Shown here: piece after piece, positions 1 through 16,430 of the stretch
How positions within the stretch are numbered: position 1 is the first letter of the stretch
How the letters are laid out: each line of letters opens with the position of its first letter
Assembly (NCBI GenBank): GCA_946699065.1
Contig: CAMPDV010000879.1
Span: 97,982 to 161,981 of the forward strand
DNA length: 64,000 bases
Direction: 5' to 3'
Source: Loxodes magnus
Lineage: Eukaryota; Ciliophora; Karyorelictea; Loxodida; Loxodidae
Position numbers and translations under genes: made by a program
The notes under the pieces: generated by a model
The model's database searches: none
The model's input: only the letters and a program-made list of their open reading frames with translations
What the model was told of the DNA's origin: nothing

Positions 1-1400
1 CAGGTTAGGTATATGCTGTGGCTATATCCAGTGATTCAGAGTTCATCGTATCGGAAAGTTTAGATAAGACGGTGAGACTATGGGACGTCAAGACAGGTAC
101 CTGTAAGACCATGAGTGGTCATAAAAGTTCTGTATTATCTGTGGATATATCCAGTGATTCAGAGTTCATCGTATCGGGAAGTGATGATAAGACGGTGAGA
201 CTATGGGACGTCAAGACAGGTACCTGTAAGACCATGAGTGGTCACACAGATTGAGTATATGCTGTGGCAATATCCAGTGATTCAGAGTTCATCGTATCGG
301 GAAGTGATGATAAGACGGTGAGACTATGGGACGTCAAGACAGGTACCTGTAAGACCATGAGTGGTCATAAAAGTTCTGTATTATCTGTGGATATATCCAG
401 TGATTCAGAGTTCATCGTATCGGGAAGTGATGATAAGACGGTGAGACTATGGGACGTCAAGACAGGTACCTGTAAGACCATGAGTGGTCACACAGATTAT
501 GTATATGCTGTGGCTATATCCAGTGATTCAGAGTTCATCGTATCGGGAAGTTGAGATAAGACGGTGAGACTATGGGACGTCAAGACAGGTACCTGTAAGA
601 CCATGAGTGGTCACACAGGTTAGGTATATGCTGTGGCTATATCCAGTGATTCAGAGTTCATCGTATCGGAAAGTTTAGATAAGACGGTGAGACTATGGGA
701 CGTCAAGACAGGTACCTGTAAGACCATGAGTGGTCACACAGATTGAGTATATGCTGTGAATATATCCAGTGATTCAGAGTTCATCGTATCGGGAAGTTGA
801 GATAAGACGGTGAGACTATGAGACGTCAAGACAGGTACCTGTAAGACCATGAGTGGTCACACAGATTATGTATATGCTGTGGCTATATCCAGTGATTCAG
901 AGTTCATCGTATCGGGAAGTTGAGATAAGACGGTGAGACTATGGGACGTCAAGACAGGTACCTGTAAGACCATGAGTGGTCACACTTATTCTGTATTATC
1001 TGTGGATATATCCAGTGATTCAGAGTTCATCGTATCGGGAAGTTGAGATAAGACGGTGAGACTATGGGACGTCAAGACAGGTACCTGTAAGACCATGAGT
1101 GGTCATAAAAGTTCAGTATTATCTGTGGCTATATCCAGTGATTCAGAGTTCATCGTATCGGGAAGTTGAGATAAGACGGTGAGACTATGGGACGTCAAGA
1201 CAGGTACCTGTAAGACCATGAGTGGTCATAAAAGTTCTGTATTATCTGTGGATATATCCAGTGATTCAGAGTTCATCGTATCGGGAAGTTGAGATAAGAC
1301 GGTGAGACTATGGGACGTCAAGACAGGTACCTGTAAGACCATGAGTGGTCATAAAAGTTCAGTATTATCTGTGGCTATATCCAGTGATTCAGAGTTCATC
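1..1400 (+). repeat. 11-unit block repeated at 4.67-6.07 kb
   Basis: The unit order corresponds at an offset of 4,674 bases (38 units): 264 with 4,938 and 603 with 5,277. The marker is the linked haplotype TAG at codon 7, GAA (Glu) at codon 23 and TTA at codon 25. Confidence 0.8.
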
Positions 1401-3707
1401 GTATCGGGAAGTTGAGATAAGACGGTGAGACTATGGGACGTCAAGACAGGTACCTGTAAGACCATGAGTGGTCATAAAAGTTCTGTATTATCTGTGGATA
1501 TATCCAGTGATTCAGAGTTCATCGTATCGGGAAGTGATGATAAGACGGTGAGACTATGGGACGTCAAGACAGGTACCTGTAAGACCATGAGTGGTCACAC
1601 TTATTCTGTATTATCTGTGAATATATCCAGTGATTCAGAGTTCATCGTATCGGGAAGTTGAGATAAGACGGTGAGACTATGGGACGTCAAGACAGGTACC
1701 TGTAAGACCATGAGTGGTCATAAAAGTTCTGTATTATCTGTGGATATATCCAGTGATTCAGAGTTCATCGTATCGGGAAGTGATGATAAGACGGTGAGAC
1801 TATGGGACGTCAAGACAGGTACCTGTAAGACCATGAGTGGTCATAAAAGTTCAGTATTATCTGTGGCTATATCCAGTGATTCAGAGTTCATCGTATCGGG
1901 AAGTGATGATAAGACGGTGAGACTATGGGACGTCAAGACAGGTACCTGTAAGACCATGAGTGGTCACACTTATTCTGTATTATCTGTGAATATATCCAGT
2001 GATTCAGAGTTCATCGTATCGGGAAGTTGAGATAAGACGGTGAGACTATGAGACGTCAAGACAGGTACCTGTAAGACCATGAGTGGTCACACAGATTGAG
2101 TATATGCTGTGGCTATATCCAGTGATTCAGAGTTCATCGTATCGGGAAGTAGAGATAAGACGGTGAGACTATGGGACGTCAAGACAGGTACCTGTAAGAC
2201 CATGAGTGGTCACACAGATTGAGTATATGCTGTGGCAATATCCAGTGATTCAGAGTTCATCGTATCGGGAAGTGATGATAAGACGGTGAGACTATGGGAC
2301 GTCAAGACAGGTACCTGTAAGACCATGAGTGGTCATAAAAGTTCTGTATTATCTGTGGATATATCCAGTGATTCAGAGTTCATCGTATCGGGAAGTGATG
2401 ATAAGACGGTGAGACTATGGGACGTCAAGACAGGTACCTGTAAGACCATGAGTGGTCATAAAAGTTCTGTATTATCTGTGGATATATCCAGTTATTCAGA
2501 GTTCATCGTATCGGGAAGTTGAGATAAGACGGTGAGACTATGGGACGTCAAGACAGGTACCTGTAAGACCATGAGTGGTCACACTTATTCTGTATTATCT
2601 GTGAATATATCCAGTGATTCAGAGTTCATCGTATCGGGAAGTTGAGATAAGACGGTGAGACTATGGGACGTCAAGACAGGTACCTGTAAGACCATGAGTG
2701 GTCACACTTATTCTGTATTATCTGTGGATATATCCAGTGATTCAGAGTTCATCGTATCGGGAAGTTGAGATAAGACGGTGAGACTATGGGACGTCAAGAC
2801 AGGTACCTGTAAGACCATGAGTGGTCATAAAAGTTCAGTATTATCTGTGGCTATATCCAGTGATTCAGAGTTCATCGTATCGGGAAGTTTAGATAAGACG
2901 GTGAGACTATGGGACGTCAAGACAGGTACCTGTAAGACCATGAGTGGTCACACAGGTTAGGTATATGCTGTGGCTATATCCAGTGATTCAGAGTTCATCG
3001 TATCGGAAAGTTTAGATAAGACGGTGAGACTATGGGACGTCAAGACAGGTACCTGTAAGACCATGAGTGGTCACACAGATTGAGTATATGCTGTGAATAT
3101 ATCCAGTGATTCAGAGTTCATCGTATCGGGAAGTGATGATAAGACGGTGAGACTATGGGACGTCAAGACAGGTACCTGTAAGACCATGAGTGGTCACACA
3201 GATTGAGTATATGCTGTGGCTATATCCAGTGATTCAGAGTTCATCGTATCGGGAAGTTGAGATAAGACGGTGAGACTATGGGACGTCAAGACAGGTACCT
3301 GTAAGACCATGAGTGGTCACACTAGTTAGGTATATGCAGTGGCTATATCCAGTGATTCAGAGTTCATCGTATCGGGAAGTTGAGATAAGACGGTGAGACT
3401 ATGGGACGTCAAGACAGGTACCTGTAAGACCATGAGTGGTCACACTTATTCTGTATTATCTGTGAATATATCCAGTGATTCAGAGTTCATCGTATCGGGA
3501 AGTTGAGATAAGACGGTGAGACTATGGGACGTCAAGACAGGTACCTGTAAGACCATGAGTGGTCATAAAAGTTCTGTATTATCTGTGGATATATCCAGTG
3601 ATTCAGAGTTCATCGTATCGGGAAGTGATGATAAGACGGTGAGACTATGGGACGTCAAGACAGGTACCTGTAAGACCATGAGTGGTCACACAGGTTAGGT
3701 ATATGCT

Positions 3708-4313
3708 GTGGCTATATCCAGTGATTCAGAGTTCATCGTATCGGAAAGTTTAGATAAGACGGTGAGACTATGGGACGTCAAGACAGGTACCTGTAAGACC
3801 ATGAGTGGTCATAAAAGTTCTGTATTATCTGTGGATATATCCAGTGATTCAGAGTTCATCGTATCGGGAAGTGATGATAAGACGGTGAGACTATGGGACG
3901 TCAAGACAGGTACCTGTAAGACCATGAGTGGTCATAAAAGTTCAGTATTATCTGTGGCTATATCCAGTGATTCAGAGTTCATCGTATCGGGAAGTTTAGA
4001 TAAGACGGTGAGACTATGGGACGTCAAGACAGGTACCTGTAAGACCATGAGTGGTCACACTTATTCTGTATTATCTGTGAATATATCCAGTGATTCAGAG
4101 TTCATCGTATCGGGAAGTGATGATAAGACGGTGAGACTATGGGACGTCAAGACAGGTACCTGTAAGACCATGAGTGGTCATAAAAGTTCAGTATTATCTG
4201 TGGCTATATCCAGTGATTCAGAGTTCATCGTATCGGGAAGTGATGATAAGACGGTGAGACTATGGGACGTCAAGACAGGTACCTGTAAGACCATGAGTGG
4301 TCACACAGGTTAG
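3708..4313 (+). CDS. WD40 open segment, 201 residues, family A
   Basis: Stretch between TAG at 3,696-3,698 and TAG at 4,311-4,313, about five blades. Codon-25 residues run L, D, L, D, D, and codon-12 residues A, D, A, N, A. The first blade has Glu for Gly at codon 23. The start is an internal GTG, so this is a fragment of the array frame rather than an independent gene. Confidence 0.3.
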   Translation: MAISSDSEFIVSESLDKTVRLWDVKTGTCKTMSGHKSSVLSVDISSDSEFIVSGSDDKTVRLWDVKTGTCKTMSGHKSSVLSVAISSDSEFIVSGSLDKTVRLWDVKTGTCKTMSGHTYSVLSVNISSDSEFIVSGSDDKTVRLWDVKTGTCKTMSGHKSSVLSVAISSDSEFIVSGSDDKTVRLWDVKTGTCKTMSGHTG

Positions 4314-4805
4314 GTATATGCTGTGGCTATATCCAGTGATTCAGAGTTCATCGTATCGGGAAGTGATGATAAGACGGTGAGACTATGGGACGTCAAGACA
4401 GGTACCTGTAAGACCATGAGTGGTCATAAAAGTTCTGTATTATCTGTGGATATATCCAGTGATTCAGAGTTCATCGTATCGGGAAGTGATGATAAGACGG
4501 TGAGACTATGGGACGTCAAGACAGGTACCTGTAAGACCATGAGTGGTCACACAGATTGAGTATATGCTGTGAATATATCCAGTTATTCAGAGTTCATCGT
4601 ATCGGGAAGTTGAGATAAGACGGTGAGACTATGGGACGTCAAGACAGGTACCTGTAAGACCATGAGTGGTCACACTTATTCTGTATTATCTGTGAATATA
4701 TCCAGTGATTCAGAGTTCATCGTATCGGGAAGTTGAGATAAGACGGTGAGACTATGAGACGTCAAGACAGGTACCTGTAAGACCATGAGTGGTCACACAG
4801 ATTGA

Positions 4806-4925
<120 letters not shown>

Positions 4926-7766
4926 TGAGTATATGCTGTGGCAATATCCAGTGATTCAGAGTTCATCGTATCGGGAAGTGATGATAAGACGGTGAGACTA
5001 TGGGACGTCAAGACAGGTACCTGTAAGACCATGAGTGGTCACACAGATTATGTATATGCTGTGGATATATCCAGTGATTCAGAGTTCATCGTATCGGGAA
5101 GTGATGATAAGACGGTGAGACTATGGGACGTCAAGACAGGTACCTGTAAGACCATGAGTGGTCACACAGATTATGTATATGCTGTGGCTATATCCAGTGA
5201 TTCAGAGTTCATCGTATCGGGAAGTTGAGATAAGACGGTGAGACTATGGGACGTCAAGACAGGTACCTGTAAGACCATGAGTGGTCACACAGGTTAGGTA
5301 TATGCTGTGGCTATATCCAGTGATTCAGAGTTCATCGTATCGGAAAGTTTAGATAAGACGGTGAGACTATGGGACGTCAAGACAGGTACCTGTAAGACCA
5401 TGAGTGGTCACACAGATTGAGTATATGCTGTGAATATATCCAGTGATTCAGAGTTCATCGTATCGGGAAGTTGAGATAAGACGGTGAGACTATGGGACGT
5501 CAAGACAGGTACCTGCAAGACCATGAGTGGTCACACAGATTATGTATATGCTGTGGCTATATCCAGTGATTCAGAGTTCATCGTATCGGGAAGTTGAGAT
5601 AAGACGGTGAGACTATGGGACGTCAAGACAGGTACCTGTAAGACCATGAGTGGTCACACTTATTCTGTATTATCTGTGGATATATCCAGTGATTCAGAGT
5701 TCATCGTATCGGGAAGTTGAGATAAGACGGTGAGACTATGGGACGTCAAGACAGGTACCTGTAAGACCATGAGTGGTCATAAAAGTTCAGTATTATCTGT
5801 GGCTATATCCAGTGATTCAGAGTTCATCGTATCGGGAAGTTGAGATAAGACGGTGAGACTATGGGACGTCAAGACAGGTACCTGTAAGACCATGAGTGGT
5901 CATAAAAGTTCTGTATTATCTGTGGATATATCCAGTGATTCAGAGTTCATCGTATCGGGAAGTTGAGATAAGACGGTGAGACTATGGGACGTCAAGACAG
6001 GTACCTGTAAGACCATGAGTGGTCATAAAAGTTCAGTATTATCTGTGGATATATCCAGTGATTCAGAGTTCATCGTATCGGGAAGTTGAGATAAGACGGT
6101 GAGACTATGGGACGTCAAGACAGGTACCTGTAAGACCATGAGTGGTCACACTTATTCTGTATTATCTGTGGCTATATCCAGTGATTCAGAGTTCATCGTA
6201 TCGGGAAGTTGAGATAAGACGGTGAGACTATGAGACGTCAAGACAGGTACCTGTAAGACCATGAGTGGTCATAAAAGTTCTGTATTATCTGTGGATATAT
6301 CCAGTTATACAGAGTTCATCGTATCGGGAAGTGATGATAAGACGGTGAGACTATGGGACGTCAAGACAGGTACCTGTAAGACCATGAGTGGTCATAAAAG
6401 TTCTGTATTATCTGTGGATATATCCAGTGATTCAGAGTTCATCGTATCGGGAAGTTGAGATAAGACGGTGAGACTATGGGACGTCAAGACAGGTACCTGT
6501 AAGACCATGAGTGGTCACACAGATTGAGTATATGATGTGGCTATATCCAGTGATTCAGAGTTCATCGTATCGGGAAGTTGAGATAAGACGGTGAGACTAT
6601 GGGACGTCAAGACAGGTACCTGTAAGACCATGAGTGGTCACACTTATTCTGTATTATCTGTGGCTATATCCAGTGATTCAGAGTTCATCGTATCGGGAAG
6701 TGATGATAAGACGGTGAGACTATGGGACGTCAAGACAGGTACCTGTAAGACCATGAGTGGTCATAAAAGTTCAGTATTATCTGTGGCTATATCCAGTGAT
6801 TCAGAGTTCATCGTATCGGGAAGTTGAGATAAGACGGTGAGACTATGAGACGTCAAGACAGGTACCTGTAAGACCATGAGTGGTCACACAGATTGAGTAT
6901 ATGATGTGGATATATCCAGTGATTCAGAGTTCATCGTATCGGGAAGTTGAGATAAGACGGTGAGACTATGAGACGTCAAGACAGGTACCTGTAAGACCAT
7001 GAGTGGTCACACAGATTGAGTATATGCTGTGGCTATATCCAGTGATTCAGAGTTCATCGTATCGGGAAGTTGAGATAAGACGGTGAGACTATGGGACGTC
7101 AAGACAGGTACCTGTAAGACCATGAGTGGTCACACTTATTCTGTATTATCTGTGAATATATCCAGTGATTCAGAGTTCATCGTATCGGGAAGTTGAGATA
7201 AGACGGTGAGACTATGGGACGTCAAGACAGGTACCTGTAAGACCATGAGTGGTCATAAAAGTTCTGTATTATCTGTGGATATATCCAGTTTTACAGAGTT
7301 CATCGTATCGGGAAGTAGAGATAAGACGGTGAGACTATGGGACGTCAAGACAGGTACCTGTAAGACCATGAGTGGTCATAAAAGTTCTGTATTATCTGTG
7401 GATATATCCAGTGATTCAGAGTTCATCGTATCGGGAAGTAGAGATAAGACGGTGAGACTATGGGACGTCAAGACAGGTACCTGTAAGACCATGAGTGGTC
7501 ACACAGATTGAGTATATGCTGTGAATATATCCAGTGATTCAGAGTTCATCGTATCGGGAAGTAGAGATAAGACGGTGAGACTATGGGACGTCAAGACAGG
7601 TACCTGTAAGACCATGAGTGGTCACACAGATTGAGTATATGCTGTGAATATATCCAGTGATTCAGAGTTCATCGTATCGGGAAGTGATGATAAGACGGTG
7701 AGACTATGGGACGTCAAGACAGGTACCTGTAAGACCATGAGTGGTCACACAGATTGAGTATATGAT

Positions 7767-8249
7767 GTGGCTATATCCAGTGATTCAGAGTTCATCGTAT
7801 CGGGAAGTGATGATAAGACGGTGAGACTATGGGACGTCAAGACAGGTACCTGTAAGACCATGAGTGGTCATAAAAGTTCTGTATTATCTGTGGATATATC
7901 CAGTTATACAGAGTTCATCGTATCGGGAAGTAGAGATAAGACGGTGAGACTATGGGACGTCAAGACAGGTACCTGTAAGACCATGAGTGGTCATAAAAGT
8001 TCTGTATTATCTGTGGATATATCCAGTTTTACAGAGTTCATCGTATCGGGAAGTAGAGATAAGACGGTGAGACTATGGGACGTCAAGACAGGTACCTGTA
8101 AGACCATGAGTGGTCATAAAAGTTCTGTATTATCTGTGGATATATCCAGTGATTTTGAGTTCATCGTATCGGGAAGTAGAGATAAGACGGTGAGACTATG
8201 GGACGTCAAGACAGGTACCTGTAAGACCATGAGTGGTCACACAGATTGA
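7767..8249 (+). CDS. WD40 open segment, 160 residues, codon 16-17 variants
   Basis: Four blades showing unusual variety at codons 16-17: D-S, Y-T, F-T, then D-F (GAT TTT near 8,151). It lies between TGA stops at codon 7. The internal GTG start is not credible as a gene start. Confidence 0.28.
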   Translation: MAISSDSEFIVSGSDDKTVRLWDVKTGTCKTMSGHKSSVLSVDISSYTEFIVSGSRDKTVRLWDVKTGTCKTMSGHKSSVLSVDISSFTEFIVSGSRDKTVRLWDVKTGTCKTMSGHKSSVLSVDISSDFEFIVSGSRDKTVRLWDVKTGTCKTMSGHTD

Positions 8250-8699
8250 GTATATGCTGTGAATATATCCAGTGATTCAGAGTTCATCGTATCGGGAAGT
8301 TGAGATAAGACGGTGAGACTATGGGACGTCAAGACAGGTACCTGTAAGACCATGAGTGGTAATAAAAGTTCTGTATTATCTGTGGATATATCCAGTGATT
8401 CAGAGTTCATCGTATCGGGAAGTGATGATAAGACGGTGAGACTATGGGACGTCAAGACAGGTACCTGTAAGACCATGAGTGGTCATAAAAGTTCAGTATT
8501 ATCTGTGGCTATATCCAGTGATTCAGAGTTCATCGTATCGGGAAGTGATGATAAGACGGTGAGACTATGGGACGTCAAGACAGGTACCTGTAAGACCATG
8601 AGTGGTCATAAAAGTTCTGTATTATCTGTGGATATATCCAGTGATTCAGAGTTCATCGTATCGGGAAGTTGAGATAAGACGGTGAGACTATGGGACGTC

Positions 8700-9929
8700 A
8701 AGACAGGTACCTGTAAGACCATGAGTGGTCACACTAGTTAGGTATATGCTGTGGCTATATCCAGTGATTCAGAGTTCATCGTATCGGGAAGTTGAGATAA
8801 GACGGTGAGACTATGGGACGTCAAGACAGGTACCTGTAAGACCATGAGTGGTCACACAGATTGAGTATATGCTGTGGCTATATCCAGTGATTCAGAGTTC
8901 ATCGTATCGGGAAGTGATGATAAGACGGTGAGACTATGGGACGTCAAGACAGGTACCTTTAAGACCATGAGTGGTCATAAAAGTTCTGTATTATCTGTGG
9001 ATATATCCAGTTATACAGAGTTCATCGTATCGGGAAGTAGAGATAAGACGGTGAGACTATGGGACGTCAAGACAGGTACCTGTAAGACCATGAGTGGTCA
9101 TAAAAGTTCTGTATCATCTGTGGCTATATCCAGTGATTCAGAGTTCATCGTATCGGGAAGTAGAGATAAGACGGTGAGACTATGGGACGTCAAGACAGGT
9201 ACCTGTAAGACCATGAGTGGTCACACTTATTCTGTATCATCTTTGAATATATCCAGTGATTCAGAGTTCATCGTATCGGGAAGTTGAGATAAGACGGTGA
9301 GACTATGGGACGTCAAGACAGGTACCTGTAAGACCATGAGTGGTCACACTAGTTAGGTATATGCTGTGGCTATATCCAGTGATTCAGAGTTCATCGTATC
9401 GGGAAGTTGAGATAAGACGGTGAGACTATGGGACGTCAAGACAGGTACCTGTAAGACCATGAGTGGTCACACAGATTGAGTATATGCTGTGGCAATATCC
9501 AGTGATTCAGAGTTCATCGTATCGGGAAGTGATGATAAGACGGTGAGACTATGGGACGTCAAGACAGGTACCTGTAAGACCATGAGTGGTCATAAAAGTT
9601 CTGTATTATCTGTGGATATATCCAGTTATACAGAGTTCATCGTATCGGGAAGTAGAGATAAGACGGTGAGACTATGGGACGTCAAGACAGGTACCTGTAA
9701 GACCATGAGTGGTCATAAAAGTTCTGTATCATCTGTGGCTATATCCAGTGATTCAGAGTTCATCGTATCGGGAAGTAGAGATAAGACGGTGAGACTATGG
9801 GACGTCAAGACAGGTACCTGTAAGACCATGAGTGGTCACACTTATTCTGTATCATCTTTGAATATATCCAGTGATTCAGAGTTCATCGTATCGGGAAGTA
9901 GAGATAAGACGGTGAGACTATGGGACGTC
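8700..9929 (+). repeat. 5-unit tandem duplication (2 x 615 bp)
   Basis: The TAG-bearing unit at 8,739-8,741 recurs at 9,354-9,356, and the open segment starting 8,874 recurs at 9,489, an offset of 615 bases. The copies differ at codon 39 (TTT near 8,957 against TGT) and at a terminal TGA against AGA. Confidence 0.85.
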
Positions 9930-9971
9930 AAGACAGGTACCTGTAAGACCATGAGTGGTCACACAGATTGA
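9489..9971 (+). CDS. WD40 open segment, 160 residues
   Basis: Four blades, second copy of the 5-unit duplication. The last blade has R at codon 25 where the first copy (ending 9,287) has TGA, so a stop-to-sense or sense-to-stop change separates sister copies. TTG (Leu) replaces GTG at codon 11 in one blade. Confidence 0.28.
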   Translation: MAISSDSEFIVSGSDDKTVRLWDVKTGTCKTMSGHKSSVLSVDISSYTEFIVSGSRDKTVRLWDVKTGTCKTMSGHKSSVSSVAISSDSEFIVSGSRDKTVRLWDVKTGTCKTMSGHTYSVSSLNISSDSEFIVSGSRDKTVRLWDVKTGTCKTMSGHTD

Positions 9972-10340
9972 GTATATGCTGTGAATATATCCAGTGATTC
10001 AGAGTTCATCGTATCGGGAAGTGATGATAAGACGGTGAGACTATGGGACGTCAAGACAGGTACCTGTAAGACCATGAGTGGTCATAAAAGTTCAGTATTA
10101 TCTGTGGCTATATCCAGTGATTCAGAGTTCATCGTATCGGGAAGTTGAGATAAGACGGTGAGACTATGGGACGTCAAGACAGGTACCTGTAAGACCATGA
10201 GTGGTCACACAGATTATGTATATGCTGTGGCTATATCCAGTGATTCAGAGTTCATCGTATCGGGAAGTTGAGATAAGACGGTGAGACTATGGGACGTCAA
10301 GACAGGTACCTGTAAGACCATGAGTGGTCACACAGATTGA

Positions 10341-12239
<1,899 letters not shown>

Positions 12240-12986
12240 GATAAGACGGTGAGACTATGGGACGTCAAGACAGGTACCTGTAAGACCATGAGTGGTCACA
12301 CTTATTCTGTATTATCTGTGGCTATATCCAGTGATTCAGAGTTCATCGTATCGGGAAGTGATGATAAGACGGTGAGACTATGGGACGTCAAGACAGGTAC
12401 CTGTAAGACCATGAGTGGTCACACAGATTGAGTATATGATGTGGATATATCCAGTGATTCAGAGTTCATCGTATCGGGAAGTAGAGATAAGACGGTGAGA
12501 CTATGGGACGTCAAGACAGGTACCTGTAAGACCATGAGTGGTCATAAAAGTTCTGTATTATCTGTGGATATATCCAGTGATTCAGAGTTCATCGTATCGG
12601 GAAGTGATGATAAGACGGTGAGACTATGGGACGTCAAGACAGGTACCTGTAAGACCATGAGTGGTCATAAAAGTTCAGTATTATCTGTGGCTATATCCAG
12701 TGATTCAGAGTTCATCGTATCGGGAAGTTTAGATAAGACGGTGAGACTATGGGACGTCAAGACAGGTACCTGTAAGACCATGAGTGGTCATAAAAGTTCT
12801 GTATTATCTGTGGATATATCCAGTGATTCAGAGTTCATCGTATCGGGAAGTTGAGATAAGACGGTGAGACTATGGGACGTCAAGACAGGTACCTGTAAGA
12901 CCATGAGTGGTCATAAAAGTTCTGTATTATCTGTGGATATATCCAGTGATTCAGAGTTCATCGTATCGGGAAGTTGAGATAAGACG

Positions 12987-15900
12987 GTGAGACTATGGGA
13001 CGTCAAGACAGGTACCTGTAAGACCATGAGTGGTCATAAAAGTTCAGTATTATCTGTGGCTATATCCAGTGATTCAGAGTTCATCGTATCGGGAAGTTTA
13101 GATAAGACGGTGAGACTATGGGACGTCAAGACAGGTACCTGTAAGACCATGAGTGGTCACACAGGATCTGTATTATCTGTGGCTATATCCAGTGATTCAG
13201 AGTTCATCGTATCGGGAAGTTGAGATAAGACGGTGAGACTATGAGACGTCAAGACAGGTACCTGTAAGACCATGAGTGGTCATAAAAGTTCTGTATTATC
13301 TGTGGATATATCCAGTTATACAGAGTTCATCGTATCGGGAAGTGATGATAAGACGGTGAGACTATGGGACGTCAAGACAGGTACCTGTAAGACCATGAGT
13401 GGTCATAAAAGTTCTGTATTATCTGTGGCTATATCCAGTGATTCAGAGTTCATCGTATCGGGAAGTTGAGATAAGACGGTGAGACTATGGGACGTCAAGA
13501 CAGGTACCTGTAAGACCATGAGTGGTCACACAGATTGAGTATATGATGTGGCTATATCCAGTGATTCAGAGTTCATCGTATCGGGAAGTTGAGATAAGAC
13601 GGTGAGACTATGGGACGTCAAGACAGGTACCTGTAAGACCATGAGTGGTCACACTTATTCTGTATTATCTGTGGCTATATCCAGTGATTCAGAGTTCATC
13701 GTATCGGGAAGTTGAGATAAGACGGTGAGACTATGGGACGTCAAGACAGGTACCTGTAAGACCATGAGTGGTCATAAAAGTTCTGTATCATCTGTGGCTA
13801 TATCCAGTGATTCAGAGTTCATCGTATCGGGAAGTTGAGATAAGACGGTGAGACTATGAGACGTCAAGACAGGTACCTGTAAGACCATGAGTGGTCACAC
13901 AGATTGAGTATATGATGTGGATATATCCAGTGATTCAGAGTTCATCGTATCGGGAAGTTGAGATAAGACGGTGAGACTATGAGACGTCAAGACAGGTACC
14001 TGTAAGACCATGAGTGGTCACACAGATTGAGTATATGCTGTGGCTATATCCAGTTATACAGAGTTCATCGTATCGGGAAGTAGAGATAAGACGGTGAGAC
14101 TATGGGACGTCAAGACAGGTACCTGTAAGACCATGAGTGGTCATAAAAGTTCTGTATTATCTGTGGCTATATCCAGTGATTCAGAGTTCATCGTATCGGG
14201 AAGTGATGATAAGACGGTGAGACTATGGGACGTCAAGAAAGGTACCTTTAAGACCATGAGTGGTCACACAGATTGAGTATATGCTGTGGCTATATCCAGT
14301 GATTCAGAGTTCATCGTATCGGGAAGTTGAGATAAGACGGTGAGACTATGGGACGTCAAGACAGGTACCTGTAAGACCATGAGTGGTCACACAGATTGAG
14401 TATTATCTGTGGCTATATCCATTGATTCAGAGTTCATCGTATCGGGAAGTTGAGATAAGACGGTGAGACTATGGGACGTCAAGACAGGTACCTGTAAGAC
14501 CATGAGTGGTCACACTTATTCTGTATTATCTGTGAATATATCCAGTGATTCAGAGTTCATCGTATCGGGAAGTTGAGATAAGACGGTGAGACTATGGGAC
14601 GTCAAGACAGGTACCTGTAAGACCATGAGTGGTCATAAAAGTTCTGTATTATCTGTGGATATATCCAGTGATTCAGAGTTCATCGTATCGGGAAGTGATG
14701 ATAAGACGGTGAGACTATGGGACGTCAAGACAGGTACCTGTAAGACCATGAGTGGTCATAAAAGTTCTGTATTATCTGTGGATATATCCAGTGATTCAGA
14801 GTTCATCGTATCGGGAAGTGATGATAAGACGGTGAGACTATGGGACGTCAAGACAGGTACCTTTAAGACCATGAGTGGTCACACAGATTGAGTATATGCT
14901 GTGGCTATATCCAGTGATTCAGAGTTCATCGTATCGGGAAGTTGAGATAAGACGGTGAGACTATGGGACGTCAAGACAGGTACCTGTAAGACCATGAGTG
15001 GTCACACAGATTGAGTATATGCTGTGGCTATATCCAGTGATTCAGAGTTCATCGTATCGGGAAGTTGAGATAAGACGGTGAGACTATGGGACGTCAAGAC
15101 AGGTACCTGTAAGACCATGAGTGGTCACACAGATTGAGTATATGCTGTGGCTATATCCAGTTATACAGAGTTCATCGTATCGGGAAGTAGAGATAAGACG
15201 GTGAGACTATGGGACGTCAAGACAGGTACCTGTAAGACCATGAGTGGTCATAAAAGTTCTGTATCATCTGTGGCTATATCCAGTGATTCAGAGTTCATCG
15301 TATCGGGAAGTGATGATAAGACGGTGAGACTATGGGACGTCAAGACAGGTACCTGTAAGACCATGAGTGGTCACACAGATTGAGTATATGCTGTGAATAT
15401 ATCCAGTGATTCAGAGTTCATCGTATCGGGAAGTTGAGATAAGACGGTGAGACTATGGGACGTCAAGACAGGTACCTGTAAGACCATGAGTGGTCACACT
15501 TATTCTGTATTATCTGTGGCTATATCCAGTGATTCAGAGTTCATCGTATCGGGAAGTGATGATAAGACGGTGAGACTATGGGACGTCAAGACAGGTACCT
15601 GTAAGACCATGAGTGGTCATAAAAGTTCTGTATTATCTGTGGATATATCCAGTTATACAGAGTTCATCGTATCGGGAAGTAGAGATAAGACGGTGAGACT
15701 ATGGGACGTCAAGACAGGTACCTGTAAGACCATGAGTGGTCATAAAAGTTCTGTATTATCTGTGGATATATCCAGTGATTCAGAGTTCATCGTATCGGGA
15801 AGTGATGATAAGACGGTGAGACTATGGGACGTCAAGACAGGTACCTGTAAGACCATGAGTGGTCATAAAAGTTCAGTATTATCTGTGAATATATCCAGTG

Positions 15901-16430
15901 ATTCAGAGTTCATCGTATCGGGAAGTTGAGATAAGACGGTGAGACTATGGGACGTCAAGACAGGTACCTGTAAGACCATGAGTGGTCATAAAAGTTCTGT
16001 ATTATCTGTGGATATATCCAGTGATTCAGAGTTCATCGTATCGGGAAGTGATGATAAGACGGTGAGACTATGGGACGTCAAGACAGGTACCTGTAAGACC
16101 ATGAGTGGTCATAAAAGTTCAGTATTATCTGTGGCTATATCCAGTGATTCAGAGTTCATCGTATCGGGAAGTGATGATAAGACGGTGAGACTATGGGACG
16201 TCAAGACAGGTACCTGTAAGACCATGAGTGGTCACACTTATTCTGTATTATCTGTGGCTATATCCAGTGATTCAGAGTTCATCGTATCGGGAAGTGATGA
16301 TAAGACGGTGAGACTATGGGACGTCAAGACAGGTACCTGTAAGACCATGAGTGGTCACACAGATTGAGTATATGATGTGGATATATCCAGTGATTCAGAG
16401 TTCATCGTATCGGGAAGTTGAGATAAGACG
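12987..16430 (+). repeat. 28-unit tandem duplication, copy 1 (3,444 bp)
   Basis: The unit order matches 16,431-19,9xx at exactly 28 x 123 bases (13,272 with 16,716; 14,040 with 17,484; 14,586 with 18,030; 15,447 with 18,891), including rare AAA for ACA at codon 36 (about 14,236 and 17,680) and ATT for AGT at codon 15. Confidence 0.88.
15447..15929 (+). CDS. WD40 open segment, 160 residues
   Basis: Four blades of family A: TYS/D, KSS with SYTEF/R, KSS/D, KSS with Asn at codon 12, then TGA. The same order, with one more SYTEF/R blade, makes up 18,891-19,496. Confidence 0.28.
   Translation: MRLWDVKTGTCKTMSGHTYSVLSVAISSDSEFIVSGSDDKTVRLWDVKTGTCKTMSGHKSSVLSVDISSYTEFIVSGSRDKTVRLWDVKTGTCKTMSGHKSSVLSVDISSDSEFIVSGSDDKTVRLWDVKTGTCKTMSGHKSSVLSVNISSDSEFIVSGS

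Noticed and set aside
8237..8476. Open frame of 79 codons on the minus strand
   Set aside because: It is the antisense of WD40 units, repeats every 123 bases and has no independent coding signal. The same applies to 63,722-63,961.
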